From Crocinitomicaceae bacterium (lineage in GTDB: Bacteria; Bacteroidota; Bacteroidia; Flavobacteriales_D; Crocinitomicaceae): a DNA stretch of 64,000 bases. This document shows positions 42,644 to 51,910 of the stretch, piece by piece (the stretch's first letter is position 1; every line of letters starts with the position of its first letter). The notes under the pieces are model-generated. The model was not told the DNA's origin. It made no database searches and saw nothing but the letters and a program-made list of their open reading frames with translations. The position numbers and the translations under genes were made by a program. The stretch covers positions 1 to 64,000 of the forward strand of contig JAURGK010000010.1 in assembly GCA_030833845.1 (NCBI GenBank), in the 5' to 3' direction.

Positions 42644-43618
42644 ATGAATTTGATTCGCCCAAGACGTAATCGTAAAAGTAGTGCAATCCGCCAAATGGTT
42701 GAAGAAACGCATTTGGGCGTTCAACACTTGATTTATCCATTGTTTATTAAAGACGGGGTAAAAATCAAGGAGGAGGTTTCCTCCTTGCCTAATAATTTCC
42801 GGTGGTCTTTGGATATGCTTTTGCCCGAAATCGAAGCGTGCTTAAAACTCGGTCTAACAACTTTTGATATTTTTCCTGCCGTAGACGAAGCGCTTAAAGA
42901 TCATGTAGCCAGCTACAGCTATGCTTCCGATAATTTTTATCTAAAGGCTATTGGGAAAATAAAAGAAGAATTTCCAGAAGCTGTCGTCATGACTGATGTT
43001 GCCATGGACCCGTATTCTTCGGATGGACATGATGGCCTAGTTGAGAACGGCCAAATTCTCAACGATGAAACCCTGCCGATTTTGGCAAACATGACACTGG
43101 CTCAAGCCCAGGCTGGAGCCGATATCATTGGGCCGTCAGACATGATGGATGGCCGTGTGGCTTACCTCAGGGAGTCTCTAGATAAAGAGGGTTACACTGA
43201 TGTTTCGATTATGTCATACACGGCAAAATATGCCAGTGCCTTTTATGGTCCGTTTCGCGACGCGCTCAATTCTGCCCCTAAAATGGGGGATAAGAAGACT
43301 TATCAAATGAATCCGGCCAATAAGAGAGAAGCACTCTTAGAAGCACAGCTCGATTTTCAAGAGGGAGCAGATATGCTGATGGTCAAGCCTGCACTTTGCT
43401 ATTTGGACGTAATAGCGCTTCTTAAAGATAATTTTCCTTTGCCAATTACAGCCTATAATGTGAGTGGGGAGTGTGCTATGGTATACGCGGCTGCTCAAAA
43501 AGGTTGGATTGATTATGAGCGCGCTGTAAGCGAAATGCTGCTTAGTATGCGAAGGGCGGGTGCGGACGGCATACTGACATACTTCGCTAAAGATTTTGCG
43601 CAATTTTTGCGCCGTTAA
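42644..43618 (+). CDS. hemB: Delta-aminolevulinic acid dehydratase (porphobilinogen synthase)
   Basis: This 324-residue enzyme joins two 5-aminolevulinate molecules to porphobilinogen in haem synthesis. The two Schiff-base lysines are visible in SYTAKYASAFYGPFRDA and MLMVKPAL. The metal loop reads TDVAMDPYSSDGHDG, with Asp in place of the Cys triad of zinc enzymes. This is the Asp-rich, magnesium-using type. It is co-transcribed with fabG upstream and hutH downstream (10-base gap). Confidence 0.95.
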   Translation: MNLIRPRRNRKSSAIRQMVEETHLGVQHLIYPLFIKDGVKIKEEVSSLPNNFRWSLDMLLPEIEACLKLGLTTFDIFPAVDEALKDHVASYSYASDNFYLKAIGKIKEEFPEAVVMTDVAMDPYSSDGHDGLVENGQILNDETLPILANMTLAQAQAGADIIGPSDMMDGRVAYLRESLDKEGYTDVSIMSYTAKYASAFYGPFRDALNSAPKMGDKKTYQMNPANKREALLEAQLDFQEGADMLMVKPALCYLDVIALLKDNFPLPITAYNVSGECAMVYAAAQKGWIDYERAVSEMLLSMRRAGADGILTYFAKDFAQFLRR

Positions 43619-43628
43619 TTTGATCAAC

Positions 43629-45119
43629 ATGTCCTTAGAACTTACCTCAGCATACCTGAGCTTAGAAGATTTTGAAAATTTATTGCGTAGCACGGAGCCA
43701 CTCGTGTTGTCCGATGAACTTAAGGAGCGTATTTTAACTTGTCGAGCCTATCTCGACTCAAAAGTCGCGCAATCCTCGCAGTTGATATATGGCGTCAATA
43801 CTGGTTTTGGGTCCTTGTGCGATACCGCAATCAGTCCTGAAGATTTAGAGCAGTTGCAAAGAAATTTGGTCTGCTCTCATGCCTGTGGCATGGGAGAAGA
43901 GGTGCCAAGTTCTGTAGTGCGAAGAATGCTTTTGCTTAAAATTTTAGGTTTATCCAAAGGGGCTTCGGGAGTACAATTGGCCACCATCGAGCGACTGCTG
44001 TTTTTTTACAATAATCAAATTTACCCTGTAGTATACCAACAAGGTAGTTTGGGCGCCTCTGGTGACTTGGCTCCATTGGCCCACCTCAGTTTACCTCTAC
44101 TTGGAGAGGGAGAAGTATATGTTGATAATGAGAAAATTAGTGGAATTGAATTAAACAAAAGATTTAAATTAGATCCTATTGTATTACAATCCAAAGAAGG
44201 ACTCGCACTACTCAATGGTACGCAGTTCATGTCTGCTTACGCCACCTATGCTTTGGATTTTTCTTATCGTTTATTTGAAGGTTTCAATCAGGTGGCTGCC
44301 CTTTCAATGGAAGCCTATGACGCCCGTACTGAGCCCTTTGGAGCAAACGTGAATGAAATTCGTAATCAGGTCGGTCAAATTCGAGTGGCTGCTTGGTTTA
44401 GAGCACAACTCAATGGCAGTGAAATTATGTCTCAACATAAAGCACATGTGCAAGATCCTTATTCTTTCCGTTGTATTCCTCAAGTACATGGAGCGACCTT
44501 AGACACCCTTGATCATGCGCAGCAGATTGTAACAAGAGAACTCAATGCGGTAACGGATAATCCGACTGTTTTTTCTGAAGATGATCAAGTGGTTTCTGCA
44601 GGGAATTTTCATGGACAGCCTTTAGCGCTTATTCTTGACTTTTTAGCCATTGCTATGGCTGAATTGGGAAGCATCTCCGAAAGGAGAACCTATAAACTCA
44701 TTTCGGGCACCCGTGGTTTACCAGCATTTTTAGTTCAAAACCCCGGACTAAATTCAGGACTGATGATCAGTCATTACACATGTGCATCAATTGTGAGTCA
44801 AAACAAGCAATTGTGCACCCCCGCATCCGTAGACACCATAGATAGTAGTAATGGTCAAGAAGATCATGTGAGTATGGGTGCCAATGCAGCAACTAAGTTA
44901 TTTAGAGTCTTAGATAACTGTCAAAAAATTCTGGCAATAGAATTGATGCATGCAGCACAAGGGCTTGAATTCAGAAGACCACTCAAAGCGGCGGTTTGGT
45001 CAGAGGCACTTTATGATGCCTATCGGGAGGTGGTACCCAGCCTTGATACCGACCGTGTACTTGCTAATGATTTGACCCAAAGCATGTCCTTCATCAAAGA
45101 ATACCTACAACATGACTGA
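43629..45119 (+). CDS. hutH: Histidine ammonia-lyase
   Basis: This 496-residue enzyme turns histidine into urocanate and ammonia. It is started at the ATG at 43629 (MSLELTSAYLSLEDFENLLR); the frame runs back into hemB. The MIO cofactor is formed from Ala143-Ser144-Gly145 in GSLGASGDLAPLAHLS. Also present are IYGVNTGFGSL with the catalytic Tyr, and STHYTCAS-like and QEDHVSMGANAA motifs near the end. No hutU, hutI or hutG gene is in the window, so the rest of the pathway must be elsewhere, or the enzyme serves another aromatic amino acid. Confidence 0.92.
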   Translation: MSLELTSAYLSLEDFENLLRSTEPLVLSDELKERILTCRAYLDSKVAQSSQLIYGVNTGFGSLCDTAISPEDLEQLQRNLVCSHACGMGEEVPSSVVRRMLLLKILGLSKGASGVQLATIERLLFFYNNQIYPVVYQQGSLGASGDLAPLAHLSLPLLGEGEVYVDNEKISGIELNKRFKLDPIVLQSKEGLALLNGTQFMSAYATYALDFSYRLFEGFNQVAALSMEAYDARTEPFGANVNEIRNQVGQIRVAAWFRAQLNGSEIMSQHKAHVQDPYSFRCIPQVHGATLDTLDHAQQIVTRELNAVTDNPTVFSEDDQVVSAGNFHGQPLALILDFLAIAMAELGSISERRTYKLISGTRGLPAFLVQNPGLNSGLMISHYTCASIVSQNKQLCTPASVDTIDSSNGQEDHVSMGANAATKLFRVLDNCQKILAIELMHAAQGLEFRRPLKAAVWSEALYDAYREVVPSLDTDRVLANDLTQSMSFIKEYLQHD

Positions 45120-45633
45120 TATACCTATTATCGAAGAAAATCAGAATAAGTCAACCAAAAGACCTGTATTTTTATTGGTCTTGATCATATTATCGGGCAT
45201 CAATATTGGCAGTACCACTTTGGCATCTTTAGGGGGCATATTTGGCATCAAACCTGACCAAGACACCATAAAGGATACAAAACTAGAATTTGCTAGAATG
45301 CGAGAACAACTTCAAGAGGCTGATGCACAAGATTATATGTATTTGGTCGACCAAATGGAGCAAGTAACGCTCAATATGTTTGATAATTTTCAGGCTTATA
45401 ATAGCGTGCAATTTATTTTTTTAATGCTCGGACTTCTAGGGATCTTACTGATGTATCGAGCTAAGAAATTGGGTTTTCATTTGTATATCTTGTATAGTTT
45501 GGGTCTAGTAATGCTGCCTTATTTTTTCAATCCGATGAGTGGAATCCCAAGCATCTTAACCATTTTCGGTGTCATTTATGGTGGTGTGTGGGTTTTGATG
45601 TATGGACGAAATTTGCATTGGTTACAAGACTAA
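45112..45633 (+). CDS. Hypothetical four-helix membrane protein
   Basis: This 173-residue protein has about four membrane segments: RPVFLLVLIILSGINIGSTT near residues 18-40, FIFLMLGLLGILLM near 101-114, FHLYILYSLGLVMLPYFF, and ILTIFGVIYGGVWVLMYG. Between the first two is a charged helical loop (TKLEFARMREQLQEADAQDY). I recognise no family. It overlaps hutH by 8 bases, and its stop interlocks with that of the convergent oxidase gene as CTAA. Confidence 0.75.
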   Translation: MTDIPIIEENQNKSTKRPVFLLVLIILSGINIGSTTLASLGGIFGIKPDQDTIKDTKLEFARMREQLQEADAQDYMYLVDQMEQVTLNMFDNFQAYNSVQFIFLMLGLLGILLMYRAKKLGFHLYILYSLGLVMLPYFFNPMSGIPSILTIFGVIYGGVWVLMYGRNLHWLQD

Positions 45634-47024
45634 CAGACTTTTCCTGGATTGAGTATTCCCTTAGGATCAAAGATACGTTTGATTCCTCTCATTAAATTTA
45701 AACCTTCTGGGCTAAAGGCTAAATCCATATAGGGTTTCTGCACCAATCCAATACCGTGCTCTCCTGAAATGGTACCTCCCATAGCAACAACAGCACTAAA
45801 TAGTTCTCTAATCGCTACAGACAATTGTTCATTCCAAAATTCATCACTCAAGGTCCCTTTGATGATATTTACGTGCAGATTTCCATCGCCTGCATGACCA
45901 TAACAAACAGATTCAAAACCATATTTGGCGCCAATTTCTTTTACAGTTTTTAATAGCTTTGGAAGCTCATAGCGAGGCACTACAGTATCTTCTTCCTTAT
46001 AGATAGACTGAACCTTTACCGCTTCACCAACCTTGCTGCGAAGGCTCCAAAGGGTATTTTTTTGCGCTTCGGATTCAGCAAATAAAATTTCATCGGTTTC
46101 AAACCTTTCTAATACATTTAGGATCGATTCGCATTCACTCATCAATTGTTCTGCATCAAATCCATCTACCTCAATAAGCAAGTGAGCTGCATGAGTCTCC
46201 TTCACTTCAATACTGTAATCACCTGTAAAACTCTGCGACCATTGCAATGCATTCTTTTCCATGAATTCCATACCGCTTGGTGTAATTCCTGCATTAAATA
46301 TTGAAGCAACCGCTTCGCAAGCCATTTGGGCATCGAAAAATGGTGCCAGCATCAGCATCGTTTGGGTTGGGTGAGGTATGAGTTTGAGTACAATTTTAGT
46401 AACAAATGCCAAGGTCCCTTCAGATCCTACTATGAGTTGTGTGAGGTTATAGCCAGTGGCATTTTTTAGCACATTTGCGCCCGTCCACATGATTGTTCCA
46501 TCGGCTAAAACAACTTCTAAATTGAGTACATAATCTTTAGTAACCCCATATTTTACGGCCTTAGGGCCACCAGAGTTTTCGGCAATATTTCCGCCAATAA
46601 AACAAGAGCCCTTGCTCGCCGGATCAGGCGGATAAAACAATCCTTTGGCTCTTACTGCATTTTGCAATTCTTCAGTAATGACGCCTGGTTCAGTAAGCAC
46701 TTGTGCATTTTTTTCATCGATCTCAATGATCCGATTGAGTTTTTCGCTGCTCAAAAGCACTCCACCGTAAATGGGCAAACACCCCCCACTGAGCCCTGTT
46801 CTAGCCCCAGCAGGAGTAACGGCAATATGATTTAAATGACAATACGCTAAAATTTTAGAAACCTCCTCAGTTGTCTCTGGTAACAAAACCACATGGGGTG
46901 TGAAATGCAAATCTTCGGTGTGGTCATGATTATAGGCCTCGCGAGTCTCCAAATCACTTTTGCATCGGTTGCCGAGTAGCGATTCAAAAAATTGTAGATC
47001 TTCAGAATTGGGCTGATGGAACAT
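45630..47024 (-). CDS. FAD-linked oxidase, GlcD/D-lactate dehydrogenase type
   Basis: This 464-residue flavoprotein of the VAO/PCMH family oxidises a 2-hydroxy acid such as glycolate or D-lactate. The FAD domain at about 40-225 has TPAGARTGLSGGCLPIYGG, PPDPASKGSCFIGGNIAENS and IVGSEGTLAFVTKI. The C-terminal cap has CYGHAGDGNLHVNI and MGGTISGEHGIG, both typical of GlcD. There is no fused ferredoxin domain and no GlcE/GlcF neighbour, so it may act alone, as D-lactate enzymes do. It lies 2 bases after the methyltransferase stop. Confidence 0.9.
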   Translation of the reverse strand: MFHQPNSEDLQFFESLLGNRCKSDLETREAYNHDHTEDLHFTPHVVLLPETTEEVSKILAYCHLNHIAVTPAGARTGLSGGCLPIYGGVLLSSEKLNRIIEIDEKNAQVLTEPGVITEELQNAVRAKGLFYPPDPASKGSCFIGGNIAENSGGPKAVKYGVTKDYVLNLEVVLADGTIMWTGANVLKNATGYNLTQLIVGSEGTLAFVTKIVLKLIPHPTQTMLMLAPFFDAQMACEAVASIFNAGITPSGMEFMEKNALQWSQSFTGDYSIEVKETHAAHLLIEVDGFDAEQLMSECESILNVLERFETDEILFAESEAQKNTLWSLRSKVGEAVKVQSIYKEEDTVVPRYELPKLLKTVKEIGAKYGFESVCYGHAGDGNLHVNIIKGTLSDEFWNEQLSVAIRELFSAVVAMGGTISGEHGIGLVQKPYMDLAFSPEGLNLMRGIKRIFDPKGILNPGKVC

Positions 47025-47026
47025 GG

Positions 47027-47878
47027 TTATGAAATTTTTTTTGCACCGACAAAGAATATGTCAAAAGTATTAAATGGAATAGCAGCTGCTCTTGGAATAT
47101 GTCGATATATCCATTGATGAAGTCGGGAAGGTTTCTTATTGAGTATGAATAAGGCATAATAAATCAAGCCCAAGGATCGGTATACGGGAGGGTATTTGAT
47201 AAAAACGGGTTCAAAACCTGCATCTTTAAGAATTTGTCGGATTGATTTTTTTGTGAAATAGTGCAGATGTGTTGGCGGATGAATCATGCGCCATTTTTTA
47301 CCTTGAAGGCGCGGTAATAATGCGCCAAAATCACCAGTGGTCAAATAAATCATGCCACCTGGCTGGCAAACCTCAAAGGCTTTGCGCAAAAAATCAGCAG
47401 GGTCTGAGAGGTGTTCAATGACATCCCACATAAAAATGGCATCAAAGCTTGATTTTTCATTGCTATCCAAGAAATTGCTATCTGAAAAATGTGGGCCAAA
47501 GTTTTCATTGGCATAGGCAATAGCGTCTTTAGATATATCATATCCTTGGTAGTGAATTGCTGGGTACTGTTGTTGTAGGGTTTGATAAAAAAAACCGTAT
47601 GCACAGCCAATTTCTAGTGCCTTGTGCATGCTAGGATGGAAAGCAGCAATTTGCCCAACGCGTTTTTTAAAATTAAGTTGTAAGATTTCTTTGTCTGCAA
47701 TATAGTCAGCGTATTCCTCTCCTTTGAAATAGTTCTCAGCATAGAGGGTTTGTAAAAATCCATGATCTAATTGAAGATTTGCCCACCCATGCTTGCATTC
47801 GGGGCATTTTAATAAGGTGGAGTCAAATATAGGCTTTGTATGCGTTTGTTGGCAAATGGGGCAGTCCGTATTTTCCAT
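47027..47878 (-). CDS. SAM-dependent methyltransferase with N-terminal zinc-ribbon-like motif
   Basis: This is a 283-residue class I methyltransferase. I start at the ATG at 47878 (MENTDCPICQQTHTKP); an upstream ATG at 47890 is possible. Residues Cys6, Cys9, Cys25 and Cys28 form two CxxC pairs that could bind zinc. The SAM site is ALEIGCAYGFF, followed by FDAIFMWDVIEHLSDP. This is the arrangement of the Methyltransf_23 family found in sugar and surface-polymer gene clusters. The substrate is unknown. It is co-transcribed with the GlcD-like oxidase and diverges from the thiolase. Confidence 0.85.
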   Translation of the reverse strand: MENTDCPICQQTHTKPIFDSTLLKCPECKHGWANLQLDHGFLQTLYAENYFKGEEYADYIADKEILQLNFKKRVGQIAAFHPSMHKALEIGCAYGFFYQTLQQQYPAIHYQGYDISKDAIAYANENFGPHFSDSNFLDSNEKSSFDAIFMWDVIEHLSDPADFLRKAFEVCQPGGMIYLTTGDFGALLPRLQGKKWRMIHPPTHLHYFTKKSIRQILKDAGFEPVFIKYPPVYRSLGLIYYALFILNKKPSRLHQWIYRHIPRAAAIPFNTFDIFFVGAKKIS

Positions 47879-47909
47879 GAATGCGAACATAACTAAAATT
47901 GATGAATTC

Positions 47910-47939
47910 TTGTCGACGGCACATTTTATTTTATCTTTG
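47910..47939 (+). promoter_or_regulatory. Promoter of the thiolase operon
   Basis: TTG (47910-47912), exactly 19 bases, then TATCTTTG (47932-47939) is the best full match to the Bacteroidota promoter consensus in the window. The ATG at 47957 follows 17 bases later. Confidence 0.75.
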
Positions 47940-47956
47940 AATAGAAAAAGAAATTG

Positions 47957-49180
47957 ATGCCACAAGAAGTATATTTAATCGACGGAATACGCACTCCAAT
48001 AGGTAATTTTCAAGGGAGTTTAGCCACATTGCGTGCCGATGACCTCGCTGCAAAAGTTTTAACGGCACTACTTGAAAGAAATCCATCCTTGGATCCCAAA
48101 TCAATAGAGGATGTCTTATTGGGTTGTGCCAATCAAGCAGGTGAAGATAACCGAAACATTGCCAGAATGGCATCCTTGCTTGCTGGATACCCACTAGAAG
48201 TTCCCGGCGAAACTGTCAATAGGTTATGCGCCTCAGGATTGGCCGCAGCAATCAATGCCTCTAGAGCCCTACAGGTAGGTGACGGTGATGTTTATGTAGC
48301 TGGGGGTATCGAGCACATGACACGAGGCCCATGGGTTATATCTAAAACATCCACTGCTTTTGGCCGCGATGCTCAAATGCACGATTCAAGTTTTGGTTGG
48401 CGATTTATCAATCCCCAAATGGAGGCCCTTTATGGTGTCGACAGCATGGGTATGACCGCAGAAAATCTAGCCGAGAAATACCAGATTTCAAGAGCAGATC
48501 AAGATGCTTTTGCCTGTTGGAGTCAAGAGAAAACAGCAGCAGCACAAGCGTCAGGTTTTTACAAAGATGAAATTATTCCCATCACCATTGCTCAAAAAAA
48601 AGCTCAGGATATCATTTTTGATAGAGATGAATTTTCAAGAGCAAATACCACCATAGACACACTGAGCAATTTGCGCCCAGCATTTAAAAAAGAGGGCACC
48701 GTTACAGCCGGCAATGCTTCAGGGCTAAATGATGGTGCAGCGGCCTTGTTATTGGCTAACACAAACGGTGTTCGACAGCACGGATTGCAGCCCTTGGCCA
48801 AAATAGTTTCAGCAGCAGTGGCAGGGGTCGAACCCCGTATCATGGGCATAGGGCCGGTTCCAGCAAGTCAAAAGGCCTTGCTTAGAGCAAATTTAACACT
48901 TGATGACATCGATATTATCGAAATTAATGAGGCCTTTGCTGCCCAAGTCTTGGCTTGTACCCGCGCACTTGGTCTCGATGATCGTGACCCGCGTATCAAT
49001 CCCAATGGAGGAGCAATTTCACTTGGTCATCCGCTTGGAATGTCGGGTGCACGCCTTCTTTTAACTGCGGCCAGGCACCTAAAAAATACCGATAAGCGCT
49101 ATGCCTTGGTGACCATGTGTATTGGTGTTGGTCAGGGTTATGCAGCTATTATTGAAAATGTATCACATGCGTCTGCTTAA
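47957..49180 (+). CDS. Thiolase (acetyl-CoA acyltransferase), PcaF/PaaJ-like
   Basis: This 407-residue thiolase cleaves a 3-oxoacyl-CoA. I use the ATG at 47957 rather than the TTG just before it. Catalytic Cys91 is in NRLCASGL, the His is in [12 protein letters not shown] and the second Cys in MCIGVGQG. The stretches [16 protein letters not shown] and [20 protein letters not shown] are very like those of 3-oxoadipyl-CoA thiolases (PcaF/PaaJ), not of general FadA. No other aromatic-degradation gene is near, so the substrate is inferred from motifs only. The start of the next gene overlaps its end by 14 bases. Confidence 0.88.
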   Translation: MPQEVYLIDGIRTPIGNFQGSLATLRADDLAAKVLTALLERNPSLDPKSIEDVLLGCANQAGEDNRNIARMASLLAGYPLEVPGETVNRLCASGLAAAINASRALQVGDGDVYVAGGIEHMTRGPWVISKTSTAFGRDAQMHDSSFGWRFINPQMEALYGVDSMGMTAENLAEKYQISRADQDAFACWSQEKTAAAQASGFYKDEIIPITIAQKKAQDIIFDRDEFSRANTTIDTLSNLRPAFKKEGTVTAGNASGLNDGAAALLLANTNGVRQHGLQPLAKIVSAAVAGVEPRIMGIGPVPASQKALLRANLTLDDIDIIEINEAFAAQVLACTRALGLDDRDPRINPNGGAISLGHPLGMSGARLLLTAARHLKNTDKRYALVTMCIGVGQGYAAIIENVSHASA

Positions 49181-50744
49181 ACTTTTTATCATTGTTCTGC
49201 TGCTTGCTTCTTGTAAAAAAGAAGGCACCCAATGGCAAACCCAATGGCTCTTGCCTTTGGTAAATGATACCCTGAGTTTAGCAAATTATTACAACGATTC
49301 TACCCTGATTCAAAATGCTGGGCAAATAGAAGTCAACCTGACGCGTCAAGTCTTAGACTTAGGTCTTGCAGACCTTATCAAAATTCCAGATACTACAATT
49401 TCGCAGTCTTTCCAGTCAAATTTTACAGTTAACAACGTTACGCCTGGTTTTGAATTTGTGAATGCCACAAAAACCCACAATTTAGATTTGTCTGATATCC
49501 AACTCAAAAAGGTCAGGATTCAAAATGGTCAAATCCTACTCAAGATAAAAAATCCATTGAATACGGCTGTGCTATTCAAAATAGAGCTGCCAGGCGTGAG
49601 TTTAAACAATCAACCCTTTGTTTATACATATACGCTTGCCCCAGGGACTATTCAACAACCTACAATAAATACCGAAACGATTAGTCTTGCGGGTTATGAA
49701 ATAGATTTGAGTGGTGCACAAAGTTTAGAGTACAATAAACTTCAGTCTAAACTTACATTACAAACCGATCCAAATGGCCCAACGGTTTCATTATTTAACA
49801 ATCAGATATTTGAATTCGAGGCGCTTTTTAAGGAGATTCACTTGGACTATGCTAAGGGATATTTTGGTTCTCAAGCCATGATTGCTAACAAGCAATTTAC
49901 GCTTCCTTTTATGGATAAAATTGTTGGAGGCAGCCTAGCTTTGCCACCAATGCAAATGTCAATAGAAATTTCAAATGGTTTCAAAATGGCACTCCGTGCA
50001 CAGATTGAACAACTCACCAACACCAACGCACAAGGAGTGAGCTATTCGTTAAGCGCCCCGAGTATTGGTCCAAGTATGTATTTGGCACCGGCAATTGGCA
50101 CTTGGAATACCCTTCAACCTAGCACCATGCTCTTGACTTTTGATGGCAATAATTCTAATTTACAGAATTATGTAGAAAATTTGGGCGCGCAACAAGACAT
50201 ACACTATCAAATACAACCTAACCCATGGGGCAACACAAGTGCGGGCAATGACGAAGCCTTTGCTCATAGCAGATTGAAAGTTAAAGTCAATGCCCAAATT
50301 CCCTTAGCTCTTAATGCTGATGGCCTAACGCTTCAAGACACATTTGATTTAAATATAACTCAAGATTTAAATAAATCACATGTCAATGCTGCCAAGTTGA
50401 TCATAGACGCTACCAACGCTTTTCCATTGGCAAGTGACTTGGTGCTTTATTTCTTAAAAAATGGACAGGTGTGGCACACAGTGATTGCCGATGCGCAATT
50501 GGCCTCGGCAGCTTTGGGTCAGATTGATCCAACGGATGGTCTCCTAAAGAAAAAAAGCACCGTGCAAATTTCACTTCCCCAAAGCGTTTTCATTGATTTA
50601 AATGACCTTGATCAGGTAGTAGTTAGTGCCGCATTCTCAACGACCGACCCAAATTCCGGCCTGGCTATTGATCAGGCCATCCAAGCAGGAGCTTTCTTAG
50701 CTTTGCAAATGAAATTGCAGCTGCAAACTCAAATTAAACCTTGA
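49167..50744 (+). CDS. Putative lipoprotein, beta-rich, unknown function
   Basis: This 525-residue protein is started at the ATG at 49167 ([20 protein letters not shown]), which gives a lipobox LLAS-C with Cys16. ATGs at 49158 and further upstream lie inside the thiolase. The mature part is beta-rich and full of Asn, Gln and Thr, with phrases such as LKKVRIQNGQILLKIKNPLN like LEA/immunoglobulin-type strands. I recognise no family. It is coupled to a putative outer-membrane barrel (TGATG overlap), so the pair may form one surface complex. Confidence 0.8.
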   Translation: MRLLKLFIIVLLLASCKKEGTQWQTQWLLPLVNDTLSLANYYNDSTLIQNAGQIEVNLTRQVLDLGLADLIKIPDTTISQSFQSNFTVNNVTPGFEFVNATKTHNLDLSDIQLKKVRIQNGQILLKIKNPLNTAVLFKIELPGVSLNNQPFVYTYTLAPGTIQQPTINTETISLAGYEIDLSGAQSLEYNKLQSKLTLQTDPNGPTVSLFNNQIFEFEALFKEIHLDYAKGYFGSQAMIANKQFTLPFMDKIVGGSLALPPMQMSIEISNGFKMALRAQIEQLTNTNAQGVSYSLSAPSIGPSMYLAPAIGTWNTLQPSTMLLTFDGNNSNLQNYVENLGAQQDIHYQIQPNPWGNTSAGNDEAFAHSRLKVKVNAQIPLALNADGLTLQDTFDLNITQDLNKSHVNAAKLIIDATNAFPLASDLVLYFLKNGQVWHTVIADAQLASAALGQIDPTDGLLKKKSTVQISLPQSVFIDLNDLDQVVVSAAFSTTDPNSGLAIDQAIQAGAFLALQMKLQLQTQIKP

Positions 50745-51910
50745 TGTATCGGATATTTTTCATTTTCTTATTTGTTGGCAATGTTCTTCTTGGGCAGCAG
50801 TCTATTGACCTCCAATTAATGGGTCATTATAATAGCACTGGTATTGTCAGGCAAATACCTGATGCTTTTTTCTATGGCGGTACTATTGACAGTGCAGCCA
50901 TTGATAAATCCTATGAATCACTCAAACAAAGGAATAATTTTGGATTGTTAATGGGTGGCTATGTCATTTGGAAAAGCCCTTGGAAATTACCATTAGCCAA
51001 AGATAAATTGCTAGCTGAATACCAATGGACTTTTTCAATTGGGGCACAGCAATATACGGGCCTGCATTTTTCTAAAGATGCTTTTGGCTTGCTTTTTAAA
51101 GGAGGACTGCCGTATCTGGGAGATACGCTTCAATTGAATCCATTGCTTTTGGAATCTACAAGTTTCTCAAAAGTGGGAATAGGTTTGAGCAACCCATCAA
51201 CGGCTTCATCTATACTCTTAAATTTTGTTCAGGTTCAAAATCATTTTGCTGCACGTTTGAATCAAGCCACTTGGTTTCAAGATGATCAAACTGCACAAAT
51301 AAGTCTTGATCTTGATGGTACATCAAATTTAGGATCACCTTCACTTGGTTTTGGATTGGCCTTAGATATAGATTACCGCTTTGGCACCGATACAGAAGAG
51401 GTGGATGAACAAGAGTTTCAATTATTGGTTCAAAACTTAGGTGCTGCTTACATTCCTAGTCATCAATCATATGCTCTTAACGGAACTATGCAACTTTCGG
51501 CTATGCCCATTTCATGGTGGCAAAATAAGAAGCTCGATGAATTGGGTCAGCAAATATTAGATTCTTTAGGATTCGAAAAAAAAGTACAATCATCATGGAT
51601 CCTCATGCCGGCAAGTATATTACTTGCCAAACGAATTAATGAGGAGCCAATCAAAAAGATTCAAGCTTACTATGGTGCTCAAATGTTACTTCGCCAATCC
51701 TATACGCCTTTTGTTTATGCCGGCGCCCACATCAAAGCAAAACAATTTTGGCAAACAGGAGTAGGTTTGGCCTATGGCGGCTTTGGCGGACTAAGAGCCC
51801 AGGCTTATTCGATATTAAAGTTCAATAATAAACAATTGATATTAAGATCTGATAACATTACGCTTCACAATGGGGCATCATTACTAATTCAATTCAGATG
51901 CGAGTTTTAA
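50744..51910 (+). CDS. Putative outer-membrane beta-barrel protein (DUF5723-like)
   Basis: This 388-residue protein starts with the ATG at 50744, overlapping the lipoprotein stop as TGATG. It has a signal peptide (FLFVGNVLLGQQ) and then many alternating strands with aromatic ends (LLAEYQWTFSIGAQQYTGLH, FWQTGVGLAYGGFGGLRAQA). It ends in an aromatic residue (LIQFRCEF), as outer-membrane barrels usually do. It resembles the DUF5723 family of Bacteroidota; that assignment is tentative. Confidence 0.75.
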   Translation: MYRIFFIFLFVGNVLLGQQSIDLQLMGHYNSTGIVRQIPDAFFYGGTIDSAAIDKSYESLKQRNNFGLLMGGYVIWKSPWKLPLAKDKLLAEYQWTFSIGAQQYTGLHFSKDAFGLLFKGGLPYLGDTLQLNPLLLESTSFSKVGIGLSNPSTASSILLNFVQVQNHFAARLNQATWFQDDQTAQISLDLDGTSNLGSPSLGFGLALDIDYRFGTDTEEVDEQEFQLLVQNLGAAYIPSHQSYALNGTMQLSAMPISWWQNKKLDELGQQILDSLGFEKKVQSSWILMPASILLAKRINEEPIKKIQAYYGAQMLLRQSYTPFVYAGAHIKAKQFWQTGVGLAYGGFGGLRAQAYSILKFNNKQLILRSDNITLHNGASLLIQFRCEF

